Source: Eleginops maclovinus
Taxonomy: Eukaryota; Chordata; Actinopteri; Perciformes; Eleginopidae
NCBI RefSeq assembly: GCF_036324505.1
Contig: NC_086350.1
Location: 12,012,032-12,076,031 of the forward strand
DNA length: 64,000 nt
Direction of reading: 5' to 3'
Made by a program: the position numbers and the translations under genes. This document shows positions 29,601 to 39,330 of this stretch, piece after piece; the first letter of the stretch is position 1, and every line of letters begins with the position of its first letter. Under the pieces are notes generated by a model. That model was not told the DNA's origin, did not search any database, and was given only the letters and a program-made list of their open reading frames with translations.

Positions 29601-32600
29601 TGATTCTATGACATACTGTGTGAGGCATGAACAATCATGATCATCAATTATTTCATGAGTAAAACATTGTCTGTATTATTTTCAACTGCCAGAATAAAAC
29701 ATCTGTATAAGCAACTTATCTTAAAATATTACAGGGCTATGAAAGAAATATAAATGGCGTCTTATGGTTCACAAATTAAGAGAGAGTTTTAAACTCAGAT
29801 GTTTTTAAAAGGACACAAAGGTCAGTAAAAAAATCCAGTTAGCACAAATAGAATGGGAGGTTTTAATAAGAACAAGCTAACAGCTTCACACAGCGTCGTT
29901 CAACATGATTAATACTTATGGGTATTGTTTAAGTACTCCAGCCCATTGGCCCTCTGCAACTGGCAAAAAAAGAAAGAGAGATGGGCTGCAATGTTAATAA
30001 TTAGTTGGTTCTGCGTTCAAAAAAAATCTGTCCAACCTCACCAGATTTTAATCAAAGGCTGAAAATAGTAGCTGATTGTAATCGGCACTCAGAAGTCACC
30101 AGGGGTGTTTGAAGAGCCCGTCAAGCCTGAGAGTGGAGCTAATTCGATTAAGTGGCGGCAGTACCTGGAGGGGACGGATCTGTATCTTTCCCTTTTTTAT
30201 TTATGAGATTAAGTTGCGCTTGTTATTCCAATATAAATAATCAAGCCAACAGAAATGACACTGATTTTCAAGTCATTTTATCTCCCCTTGTTTCCCAAAG
30301 TTTTTTGTTTATTTCAGGTGACAAATAAACTTTTTCGAGTGATACTCCAGCAGAGCTGATCTTACAAAAATTATGTTGGAGGATATGCGTGCTTTGACTT
30401 CCTCAGCAGAATTACCTTACCCTATGTGATGGGAGCAAAGGAATAGCAAATTATAGGCACTAGAAAAGAAAAATCTGCTGCTGCAACTATATTATTTATA
30501 ATACGTGTTCAATCTAATGAAGGATTTGTGCAAATGAAAAACAAAAACTTCTTAGTGTAATGATGCAGAGACTAATGATGTGTTTTTAAACAATACCAAT
30601 AGTTTCAGCAATTCCTGAAACCACTTCCTCCAGTCTAGACTATCGTAGTTATATTTGACACTCCCTGTAAAATGTACGTGCAGACATTGTTAGGTCACAT
30701 TATTATCACTCTAACCATTGCCAGAGAGAACATGGGTTCCTCTCTCTTGTTACTGTAATTCATCCATGCTAGACGGCTAAAAAATGCAACACAGATTTCC
30801 ATGTTCATCTTAGTCTGATGTCATCGTCCACCACTCAGCAGTCCTTCAAACAGAGCCGCCTTGAGGGCCATTTAGCCTCCAGAGTGCAAGATAAATAATG
30901 TTAAGAGGCTCTTGAGGTGTGCTGCTTGACTAACATACTTTAGATTTTACGACATTACCTCTTCCTGCTTTACAGTGTGCACGAGCACACAACGTCTGGG
31001 CAAACCTCCGGAGACCATCCTGATTTTTCAAGTGCTCAACACATGTCAGCACTCTGCACCCAGGCTCTGTGGTAAAATATATACATTTACTCTGAGTGTA
31101 TAGACTCTCACGGCTTTATGTTCACATGGCTTGACATAAAGCAGCATGAAAATAGCTTGTATGATTGTGTTCAATGGCACAAGAGTGATTTTAGAGATGC
31201 TGTTGGTCAAAGCTCCTGACTGAGTGCTGGGCTAACCTAGCTGCTCGGGAGCTCTGCACCCTTCACACTGGTAGAGATGTGAAAGGCTTGGACCTAGATG
31301 CAACATAAGAATTCCTGGGAGTGATCCTTCAGACCTCTATCACCAACTGTTTCCATCCAGGGACTCACTTCATATCAGAGATGCCCCGGGCAGCACTGAG
31401 CCAAGCAGCAGTACTTAGGTCACAGTGTACCACATTAAATATAGACTCCTTTAACACCCTCCAATAATGCATCTGGAGTATTTCCGGTCATTACTATTCA
31501 GATTTCTCTATCTAAGAAACAAACTTCTGTAAATGGGCCATAGATCTGAGCTGTCATTCACCACAGGAGATTTCACATCAAGTCTGGTGTCTGTCACCAG
31601 TTGAAAATTCCTCGCCAGCCCCAGTTAGGCCACTGGTGAATCAAACTCCAAAATAAACTGTCCCGAATGAATAAAACTTTCAAATTTGGTCTAGGGTAAG
31701 TTTGACAAGTCTAACTTTTTTTAAATTAATATAGCCTATTTGGGCTTGCATTGCCTTGCCTACAGTATGCACCTGATACATCTAAAAGACGACTTACAGG
31801 TTCCCAAAAATGCAGCTACAACATGACCGTCATGCTATGCACTGTAGTATTTTATTCACTATAAAAAAGGACATTTACAGTGAAACTAGCACTGCATAAT
31901 ATGCTGATTGAAAGCACATGGACTTGGACACAAATAACTTGAACATTGACCCTTGGTAAACCCAGTTTCCTGCATCATATGAGATAAATACAGAAAATTA
32001 AATGTATATAGACAAATGCATACTGATAAGGTTTAGATATGGAGATATTGGCCCATATGTTTAGTCTTGTGTAGATAACCTAGGGGTCGAGTGTTAAACT
32101 TGTGATCCTGCTACAGTGAGCAATGTTCTGTCAATGGCTGGTATAGGACAACAGGGCTAAGCAGTTTCCTACAATAAAATCCAGGAGTTCTTTCATGGAG
32201 ATCTCTCGTAATGAATACAGAAAATGTTCCCCTCTACATCGTTACATCTTTAAAGGGTTATTGCATTACTTTTTATTCCTTCATACATGTATAATAGGTA
32301 TGGAAGATGGAATGCTCAAATAATATTAACAAAAACATGACCTAAAAAACGCTATCAAAAAATGTACTTCAAACTTATAAAAAGGACCACAAATATCTTG
32401 TATAAAGAGGTCCCTTTTTTACACGGGCTGTGTATCATTTTGTTACAAAGTTTGACACGTTTATTAGAATCAGGAGGTGCTTTGTTGAAATATTTTAATT
32501 TAACAAGTTTAAAAAAGGTAAATCTGACGCATTCACATCATCGCTAAGACATATAAGGATAAAAATCAGTTGTGTTAATGTAACGAGACACCCTCTTAAC

Positions 32601-35430
32601 TTTATTAGTTTTTACAAAAACATAGACATTAAAATCAAAGATCACATTTTATTGGACAAAGTTACAATGTTCACACACACAGCAACAAGAAAAACTGTTG
32701 GAACTTTACAGGAAAATATTATATTTTATGATAGAAAGTTATCTGGAAATGCATGACTACATTTCTGGCATAAGACAATGGAAAGCAAACAAATCCATCG
32801 AGAAAATTGAGGAAAGAAAATAAGAAAGGGATTGGAAAGGGAAGAGGTCATGGAACCTTGAAAATTATAGAGCGATTGACAGCAGTTTACAATTTAGTAG
32901 GAGAATTTGAAAGAAAGGTATTTACATTATTTTATAAATGTTTTTACTTGTTATTTAAACCATCAGAAAGAAAGAAAAAGCCTTGCACCTGACATGATAA
33001 AAATCTCAACCACTGCTTATTTGACTAATCCTGATGTTATGTTGACATTCACGGTTACATCCTCCTTACAGTAGATAAGCTCACGGACGCTCAAATGTAA
33101 TTTGAACTTTGAAGCTCATAAAAACAAAATACCTTTTTTTTCCTAAAAGGTAGTGGTGCCAAAGTCTGAATATAGAGCAGATGTCCCATCTTTGTAGCAG
33201 TTCAGTGTACACAGACAAATAAATACCTGTTTATCTTTTCGGTTAAACTGTTTTGTACTGTTGTTTTAAGGAATAGATCAAATACTGCACTTTGCCTTTA
33301 AATGGATTATTAACATTTAACAACTGTCTGACAGGTACCAATATAAGAGTTTATGATATCAACACCTCACCAACATTTGAGAATTGAAAATGCAGGATGA
33401 CTGATACTTCATATTTTACAAGCAGCCAGCAAGAAAAAAAGAGCCCCCTAAAAGAGTTTCTCTCGCGGACCCGTCCGAAGCGAAGGCTCAGCTAAAAGCC
33501 TGTACCTGGATCATCTGTCTATCCAGCCGAGAGCCCAAATTCATTGAATGAGAGAATGCCTCAGCCTCAATAAAGTTGCTGTCCACTTGAGTGGCGTGCA
33601 AGCCTCATGCCAGGTCCAAGCTTTTTAGAGATTTGAGTGAGTTCCTGCACCTCATCCGTGTTTTGTCAACAACAACTGAATAAATGCTGCCACTCTAGAA
33701 ATTAGAACTCTAATTTCAATGCCCAAAAATAAAACTGCTTGATGAAATTATGGGTTCGTGTTCATCAAGAGAGACTCTTTTTACTGTTCCTTTTCAGTTT
33801 GGATCAGCTTCTTAAACTGCAGTGTCAGGTAGTATTTTCTTGTCCACATGAAACATTTAAAACACCTGTATTTTTTCAACAAAAAAGGGGATAACAAACT
33901 TGTGAAAAGACAATCTACTCTAGGAGTCGTGAAATTAAAGGTTTCAACTGGTGGTTAGTATACTATGATAAAAAGCAATTCCATCTAGCTTTGACAGTGA
34001 GGCTTATAATAAATAAACTGTAACACTGCGTGCCTTTTCTTGTGTATTTCAGAGCACTACAGTACTACAACAAGCACATGTACTACACACTTTTGGTGCT
34101 CAAATTCATGTTACAAGAGGACCTCAGCCACCGGAGGTCTGATCAGATAAGCAGCTTCAGAGCTTCCCAGTGCGATGGTGGGGTGTCAGGACTATGCAGA
34201 GACCACAACCTTACATAACCAAGCCATTAATATTGATTGTTTCCAAATTTGTGAAAACGAGGGATCTTGCGATATGAAAATAACACCCTTTCTTCTTTCC
34301 AGTAATGATATCCACAGCCCTCCAAGGCCTGTTCTCTGACCCACTCAAGTCTTTCTGCACAGCTTCTGCTGAAGTAAGCCCTTTATACTTAAAAGGTATT
34401 AGCACTCAGGGTTAAAACAGTAAACGCTCTGCATGCAGGATAAGAAATGTGCATCTTCAGAAAGTATAATACAGCTGGTGTAAAGAGGGAAACTGTGCTT
34501 GAGCAAGTGTCTGCCGCCCTTCAGATGTTGGTTTCTGTGGCTGGTCTGAAATGCCTGAGCAGAGAGCTGTAATCCTAAATAAAATGTCTTACAAAACTAT
34601 AACACTACTGTGAGCAATGAACGTTTTTTTTATTGTTTTATTTATCCTGCACTGAACTGTGCCGACGCAATAAACCAACTGCAGTTGCTTCTTATTAGAA
34701 AACTTGTACTTTTGCATCAATGCCTTATTTAATAAAACCATTAAGCCATCATTTCTTTATGAAAGAACACTTTTCTTCTGCTCTCCTGAGTGATGAATTT
34801 TCTAAATATTTCTGCATGATCACATTTATAAATAATCAGCATTTTAAGCCCAGTTAAATGTTTTTTAACGCAAATTGAAGCCAACTGTTGAAGTGTTATA
34901 ATACCTTGTAAACATTTGTAAGAGTCGACCACAACAGATTGTCGTTACTAGTATGTAACTGAACATCAAAGCAACAGATGGCAACTTAATGATTCTGCAA
35001 GATAAGATACACAAAAATGAATTGCCCGTTGTTACCCCAGCCTTTTGAAATTTTAGCAGGCGTCCTGTATGACGGAATACACAAAGAGATAGGTTTCACA
35101 TATAGAAATGTAAACCACACAATTAAACTTAACAGATCTTAATTTAGAAATATATTCTTAACGCTTTTCAGGTAAATGCCGACTTTTTTTAAAGTTCACA
35201 AAACTTTCTAAAGCTGATGTTTTCAAGCAACCGTTTTAATTCTTTGTAGAAAGGTGAACACAGAGTCTTGGTGCAGGGAAACTCCTTTTGAGCTGCAGAG
35301 GTTGTCCAACTGAACATGTGTTTTTTTTGTGTGTGTTTTTTTCACCCATTCAGCATTATATAACAGACCGAAGGCGTTCTTTTTCCTGTCTTTCTCTATC
35401 CCAGACACGCTTTAATCCTGTGCATAAAGG
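26641..35430. other. Intronic sequence, no gene recognised
   Basis: About 9 kb of AT-rich DNA with no recognisable exon, RNA gene or full mobile element beyond the tail fragment at its left edge. The 30.0-30.3 kb part looks repeat-free and includes a TCF/LEF-like ATCAAAGG (30051-30058). I see no long open frame. Confidence 0.55.
26684..26725 (+). mobile_element. Non-LTR retrotransposon 3'-tail-like fragment
   Basis: It reads TTTCCCC...TTGGACTAATAAAGGATT and then TCTGATTCTGA. This is the same kind of tail as at 18271-18310 and a pattern widespread in fish non-LTR copies. Only the tail is recognisable. Confidence 0.4.
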
Positions 35431-35438
35431 GTGGGGTG

Positions 35439-35449
35439 AATATGGGTCA
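35439..35449 (+). promoter_or_regulatory. Consensus ROR response element (RORE)
   Basis: AATATGGGTCA matches the RORE consensus WAWNTRGGTCA at every position. It lies 1.3 kb into intron 1, so it could mediate autoregulation by ROR or repression by REV-ERB. About one such match is expected by chance in 64 kb counting both strands, so the call rests on position alone. Confidence 0.3.
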
Positions 35450-35774
35450 GCAGGTTAGGAGTGTCTGAAAGTCAGACTTGAGAAAAAAGAAATCAATCCA
35501 CGAAGACTCCCAACTACCTGTCTTTGCCCCGCTATTACATAAGAGCTCCGGCAGTGCCAGCCCACAAAGTCACACAGTTTCCCTTCACCGGTGAGCACAT
35601 ATCCGCTGAAGTGCACAGATTTATTTCAATTTAACAGCCGATATGTTCATGGGGAATGGGGGAACTCTTGTATAAAGTGAGGAGATCTGCGGTGATGATT
35701 TGTGCTTTCAGTTGCGCGCCTGTGTTTATGGCTAAACCTGTTACATAACCAGCTTACATTCCACATTCACTATA

Positions 35775-36443
35775 TCACACTCTAAATATACCCTCGCGCA
35801 CAGGAAGAGTGCGCACACAAAACCCACCGTGTAATACAGTAATTGTCACATGTATATCGCTCGCCTCACTGCCATATACATCGACTGTGATAGTCAAGAA
35901 TGAGCAGAGAAAAGAGAATTTCTCTGAACTTGGATGAGCCGGGTTAGCCTGTGCTGGAGACAGCCGAGAGGGGGTGTGGTTAAATAATGTCTGTACTGTA
36001 CAACATGGACGGGACGTGGTGGATAAATCATGTAAAAATGAACTACACCTCAGCAGCAACGGACACACACACACTTCTAAACAGGCATATATAGCCCGTT
36101 TAGTTTTAATTATCTGATCGTGCGGAGGTATATTCGCAAAAAGGCGTGCAGCGGCTCCACGCTTGCAACAGTGTTTGAGAGCAGGCGCTAAACAATTCCC
36201 AGCTGCTGGGCGTCTTTCTGCACAGGGACAGCTTAAAATCTGTTCGCTGGAGATGTGAATACCCTGCCAGACAGCACAGGGTGCTGGATTAGGCACAGAG
36301 GAGGACACAGCCTTACAAAACAGGGGATTGATCGATAAACTAGCCCACAGTTTCCAAAAGTTCACTTTTGACACTTTGACAAAATATCTTTCGAGGGGAC
36401 GGTTTGGCCCATTTTGACACAAAAATAAGCTCCAGTAGGTCAT
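35775..36443 (-). other. Unexplained 222-codon open reading frame in proximal intron 1
   Basis: This is the longest open frame in the window that is not a microsatellite. It begins 313 bases after the exon 1 donor on the same strand. The peptide is cysteine-rich and proline-rich in places, with no recognisable domain, signal peptide or membrane segment. Its start context is not distinctive, and it is not in frame with exon 1. It overlaps GC-richer sequence bordering the CpG island, where stop codons are rarer. Chance is the likeliest explanation; an intron-retained or alternative-promoter product is possible. Confidence 0.15.
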
Positions 36444-36579
36444 TTTTAAGTTGCTGGGTAATTGATTTATCTTGCAGTGAGAGTAAATGTGACATATGTG
36501 AACGTATCACCCCCCTATGATTCGAGCTGTCAGTGGAGCCTGAAAAGCAGCAACACACCGAGGCACTAATTACAGGCGA

Positions 36580-36905
36580 ACGGGTAAAAGCCGCGGTGGT
36601 AATAAATAAAAAGCCGTGTCCCTGTGGCTTGGAGGTTTTAGACAGTGTGCAGTTATTTATGGAGAAGCGATTAATTCATTTTGAAGTTTGATTTGGAAAA
36701 TCCGCGATCGGTCTTTCTTTCCCATGCCGTTAAAAGCGAAGCACGGTCCGCTTACCTCTGTTGGTGCTGGAGCAGGTCTGCCTCCGAACCGGGGCTGGAT
36801 GGTCCGCTTTTCGGAGCGTCTCCAGGTTTACCGGGGTTTCCCTGACCGGGGTAGCCGGCTCCGAGGCGCTGTTGCCCGGGTCGCTCGCTGGATCTGGAGG
36901 GGACT
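36580..36905. promoter_or_regulatory. rora: CpG-dense 5' end of rora
   Basis: I count 17 CpG dinucleotides in the 180 bases 36721-36900, in a window that is otherwise CpG-poor. The density covers the coding part of exon 1 and the first bases of intron 1, with a thinner shoulder to about 36580. CpG islands over first exons are usual for vertebrate developmental regulators, so this marks the transcription start neighbourhood. Some of the density comes from the proline/alanine/arginine-rich coding sequence itself. Confidence 0.6.
36750..36755 (-). other. rora: Splice donor of rora exon 1
   Basis: The minus strand reads AG|GTAAGC, a near-consensus U2 donor. It splits codon 52 after its first base (phase 1), which matches the glycine at the end of RORA exon 1 in the long isoform. 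It fixes the 3' boundary of the coding exon at 36756. Confidence 0.9.
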
Positions 36906-36909
36906 CCAT
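36756..36909 (-). CDS. rora: rora first coding exon (nuclear receptor ROR-alpha, long isoform N-terminus)
   Basis: ROR-alpha is a nuclear transcription factor that binds as a monomer to AGGTCA half-sites preceded by an AT-rich stretch. It acts in cerebellar development, the circadian clock and metabolism. This exon encodes 51 residues of the A/B region plus the first base of codon 52. The DNA-binding and ligand-binding domains lie on later exons outside the window. The peptide starts [12 protein letters not shown] and contains [12 protein letters not shown] and [13 protein letters not shown]. Human RORA isoform 1, from memory, has RETPLNQESARK and APVRRQSYSSTSRG in the same order, ending at the same phase-1 split glycine. 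The start at 36909 has a strong Kozak context (AACATGG) and an in-frame upstream stop at 36931-36933. The exon ends in AGAG followed by GTAAGC, and read-through into the intron meets a stop within nine codons. The roraa versus rorab paralogue is unresolved. Identification is confident; the exact 5' end of the exon is not. Confidence 0.93.
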
Positions 36910-37100
36910 GTTGAATTTCAGATTTGCTGTTTAACTAACGCTAGTACTTCAAACTAATTCTATGCGAACTGTGAGCTCCGGCACTACGTCTTGCTATCTA
37001 ATTTAGACTAGAAGTAAGAAATGAGAAATGCGAGTGTGTCTGGAGGTGGGTGTGTAGGTCTGATTGTCCACTAGCAGCGCTAGTGAGAGCTCCAGTCATG
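36910..37100 (-). promoter_or_regulatory. rora: Putative 5' UTR and proximal promoter of rora
   Basis: This is the 190 bases upstream of the start codon on the minus strand. I see no TATA box and no further ATG until about 37097-37099. A pyrimidine-rich stretch ends in TTCTAG at about 37013-37008 and could be either an initiator region or a splice acceptor. A 7-bp-arm inverted repeat (CACTAGC, spacer AGC, GCTAGTG) sits at 37069-37085. The transcription start cannot be placed from sequence alone. Confidence 0.45.
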
Positions 37101-38590
37101 CACACTGGAAAGGGAGAGGTTGTCAATAGCCGAAGAATAGATGTAGGCCTGAAAGTAATCCATGCTGATCGACCCTGCGCAGTTTTACACATGAATTTCA
37201 ATGTTTTATTACTGTGTAACTTGATCAGCAATTTACTAGATCTATTTAATATCTCATTTATAATGGGTGCAAATAATGATAATAATACATGTGGATTGCT
37301 GCTGCATTTGAAACTGAAAACCTGCCAAATACACAATTATGACGTGCATTTGCATCATCTTGTGATCCAAACCATATAATTAAACTATACATCTGAAAAT
37401 CGCATAGCCTTCGATAATTATCATGAAAACTGCAGCTCCTGTGGTTGTTATGCCTACTTTAATCACAATCTGTAAATTGCTGCTTGCTAAATGTGGCCAC
37501 TGTTCAATTCACGATGCTCAACAGTGTCTGTGTTTGCAAGTTCACATTGAAAAGCTGCGGAGATTCAGACATTTACTGCTAAATCATTCAGTGAGGATGC
37601 CATTCCTGACTGTCTATAAGCTGCTCTTCACCATAAAACTACTCCTCAAAAAATAGCTATGTATCATTATCATCGTCATAACGAAGGGTTCATTTCATAG
37701 TCTGATTATATGTATTTGAATGTCTCTGCTCTGATAGAAGTCAAGATCGATAGGATAAACTGTGCTTTAAGTCAGAGTGACGTTTGACTGTTATCAAACG
37801 TCACTCTGGCAACCGGCAGCCATGCCCGCTTGTTGCGCAGCAATTACAAACAGCATGCTTCCTGCATCTGCATGTGATCAGCGGAGCCCCGCCCCTTCAG
37901 AGCGGTGCACGTGGACTTTGACACGGTCCTGCCCTCCCGGTAAAGACCCAGACTTCAGATAGAACCAGTCAGCGATAATAAAAACAAACCGCGCCAAAAC
38001 TAAAAGTTACCATAATTTAACATAAAACAAACCAAATAACAGTGTATCATCTAGATTACATTTGGTTGAAACCAGTATGTCTGCAGTTAATGTAATAGAC
38101 TTTAAATTACATAAATACTATCTTTTTTTAATCACCTATTTCAAGGCGAATAGTGTCTGCACTTGGTATGAAGAATTTAAATTTCCATCCTGCAATACCA
38201 AATAGATATGTTATAATTACAAAGATATTTTCCTTTTGTGTTCCTTTATTTTTGTTTTAATTGCTTAGGTTTTACTCTGCTTGTGTCTGATCATAATTGG
38301 TGTTGACCTTTCATGTATGTGTTTGTTTTCAAGCTGGATAAGCACCTCATTAGTAAAGTGACATAATTTACATTAAGTCAAATACTGCCAAACATGGCAG
38401 TGGAACACAATGTGAGAGATGCAGAGCAAAACAATGCTATTGTGCACTAATTAAGACAAATCATTTCAAATTCCATGTGCATGTGCATGTATGGACAATT
38501 AAAAAAACATTTAGACATCAAAGTGAGATATTTTATTAAAAAAAAGAAAATGAATACACTAAATACTAAGAAAGTCAATATTTGAAGTTT
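37101..38590. other. Upstream flank of rora, no gene seen
   Basis: About 1.5 kb of upstream sequence with no recognisable exon. A mildly GC-rich patch at about 37.80-37.95 kb follows the perfect inverted repeat at 37773-37808. It is probably distal promoter sequence for rora, inferred from position only. Confidence 0.5.
37773..37808. repeat. Perfect inverted repeat with 15-bp arms and CRE-like half-sites
   Basis: The left arm CAGAGTGACGTTTGA (37773-37787) and the right arm TCAAACGTCACTCTG (37794-37808) are exact reverse complements around the six-base spacer CTGTTA. Each arm holds a TGACGT core like CREB/ATF half-sites. It sits 864 bp upstream of the rora start codon. Confidence 0.9.
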
Positions 38591-38593
38591 GGA

Positions 38594-38881
38594 CTAATAA
38601 CCGAGGGGTATTTTGTCATGTAATAATCTGGTTTCCAGTACAGTGCTCCTTGCATGTAACTCACCAACAAGAGGGTGATATAACTTTTGGAGCTCTGCTG
38701 CGCTGAAGGCCGACTTTTTGACAGAAAGCCAGAAGGAATCTCTCACTGCCAAGCGAAGAGGCCAAGCTCCATTCCTGCAGCTCAGCTTTAGCTCCTCCAA
38801 ATTTCCCTGACCTTGTGACCCACAGCAATTTGACCATGTGAACTCTACTCTCACAGTCCACGCCTTTTGCATGTTCAGCAT
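38594..38881 (-). other. Exon-like open frame upstream of rora (unidentified)
   Basis: A 95-codon minus-strand frame contains a good donor-like GTGAGT (38664-38659). A weak acceptor-like TTTCTAG lies just 5' of it (exon would begin at 38887). A second frame is open across most of the same bases, which argues against real coding. The peptide (for example AELQKLYHPLVGELHAR) is not one I recognise. It could be a non-coding upstream exon, an eroded mobile-element frame, or chance. Confidence 0.15.
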
Positions 38882-39002
38882 CCATGTCTAGAAACTTGAA
38901 CTTCAGCCAGACATATGTTCGCTCATAATTGTATGTCTGAAATAGACAAAACTGCCCAGATGTTCATACTTGTTAATCAAAATATTATTTTTAAAAAGGT
39001 TA

Positions 39003-39330
39003 CAAATCTAAACAGTCTGACAAGGACCTGCTGGCCACTCCCTGCACCAGATTGGGAACTTTTGGGGACAGGGCCTTCTCTGCCAATGCTCCCACACGCT
39101 GGAACAGTCTACCACTCCATGTCCGCTCTGCCCAATCCCTGCCCATGTTCAAAAAGCACCTCAAAACATTTTTCTGTACTAAGTCCTTTGATCCCTAACC
39201 CCCACTCCCCTTTTCCCCTCCCAATTTGTAAAGCGACCTTGGGTACCATGAAAGGCGCTATATAAGTTTAAGGTATTATTATTATTATCATTATCATTAT
39301 TATTATCATCATCATTATTATTATTATTTG
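39003..39330 (+). mobile_element. 5'-truncated L2-like LINE 3' end
   Basis: The frame 39016-39198 reads SDKDLLATPCTRLGTFGDRA, then FSANAPTRWNSLPLHVR and FKKHLKTFFC, ending at TAA (39196-39198). This matches the conserved C-terminus of the reverse-transcriptase protein of vertebrate L2-type non-LTR retrotransposons (GDRAFS..AP..WNSLP..IR...S...FK..LKT). The short 3' UTR ends in GGCGCTATATAAGTTTAAGG and an ATT/ATC tail to about 39329, also typical of the family. Nothing of the RT core or endonuclease remains, so the copy cannot move by itself. The longer 116-codon frame nearby is the wrong frame. Confidence 0.85.
39272..39329. repeat. ATT/ATC trinucleotide tract
   Basis: An imperfect TTA/TCA trinucleotide array forms the 3' tail of the L2-like fragment. 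Such tails are generated by the element's own retrotransposition. Confidence 0.85.

Noticed and set aside
36688..36957. 89-codon plus-strand open frame over the CpG-rich region
   Set aside because: It is the antisense shadow of rora exon 1, which has a family match, a Kozak start and a splice donor on the minus strand.
38915..39265. 116-codon plus-strand frame
   Set aside because: It overlaps the L2-like LINE fragment in a different frame; the family-matching frame is 39016-39198.
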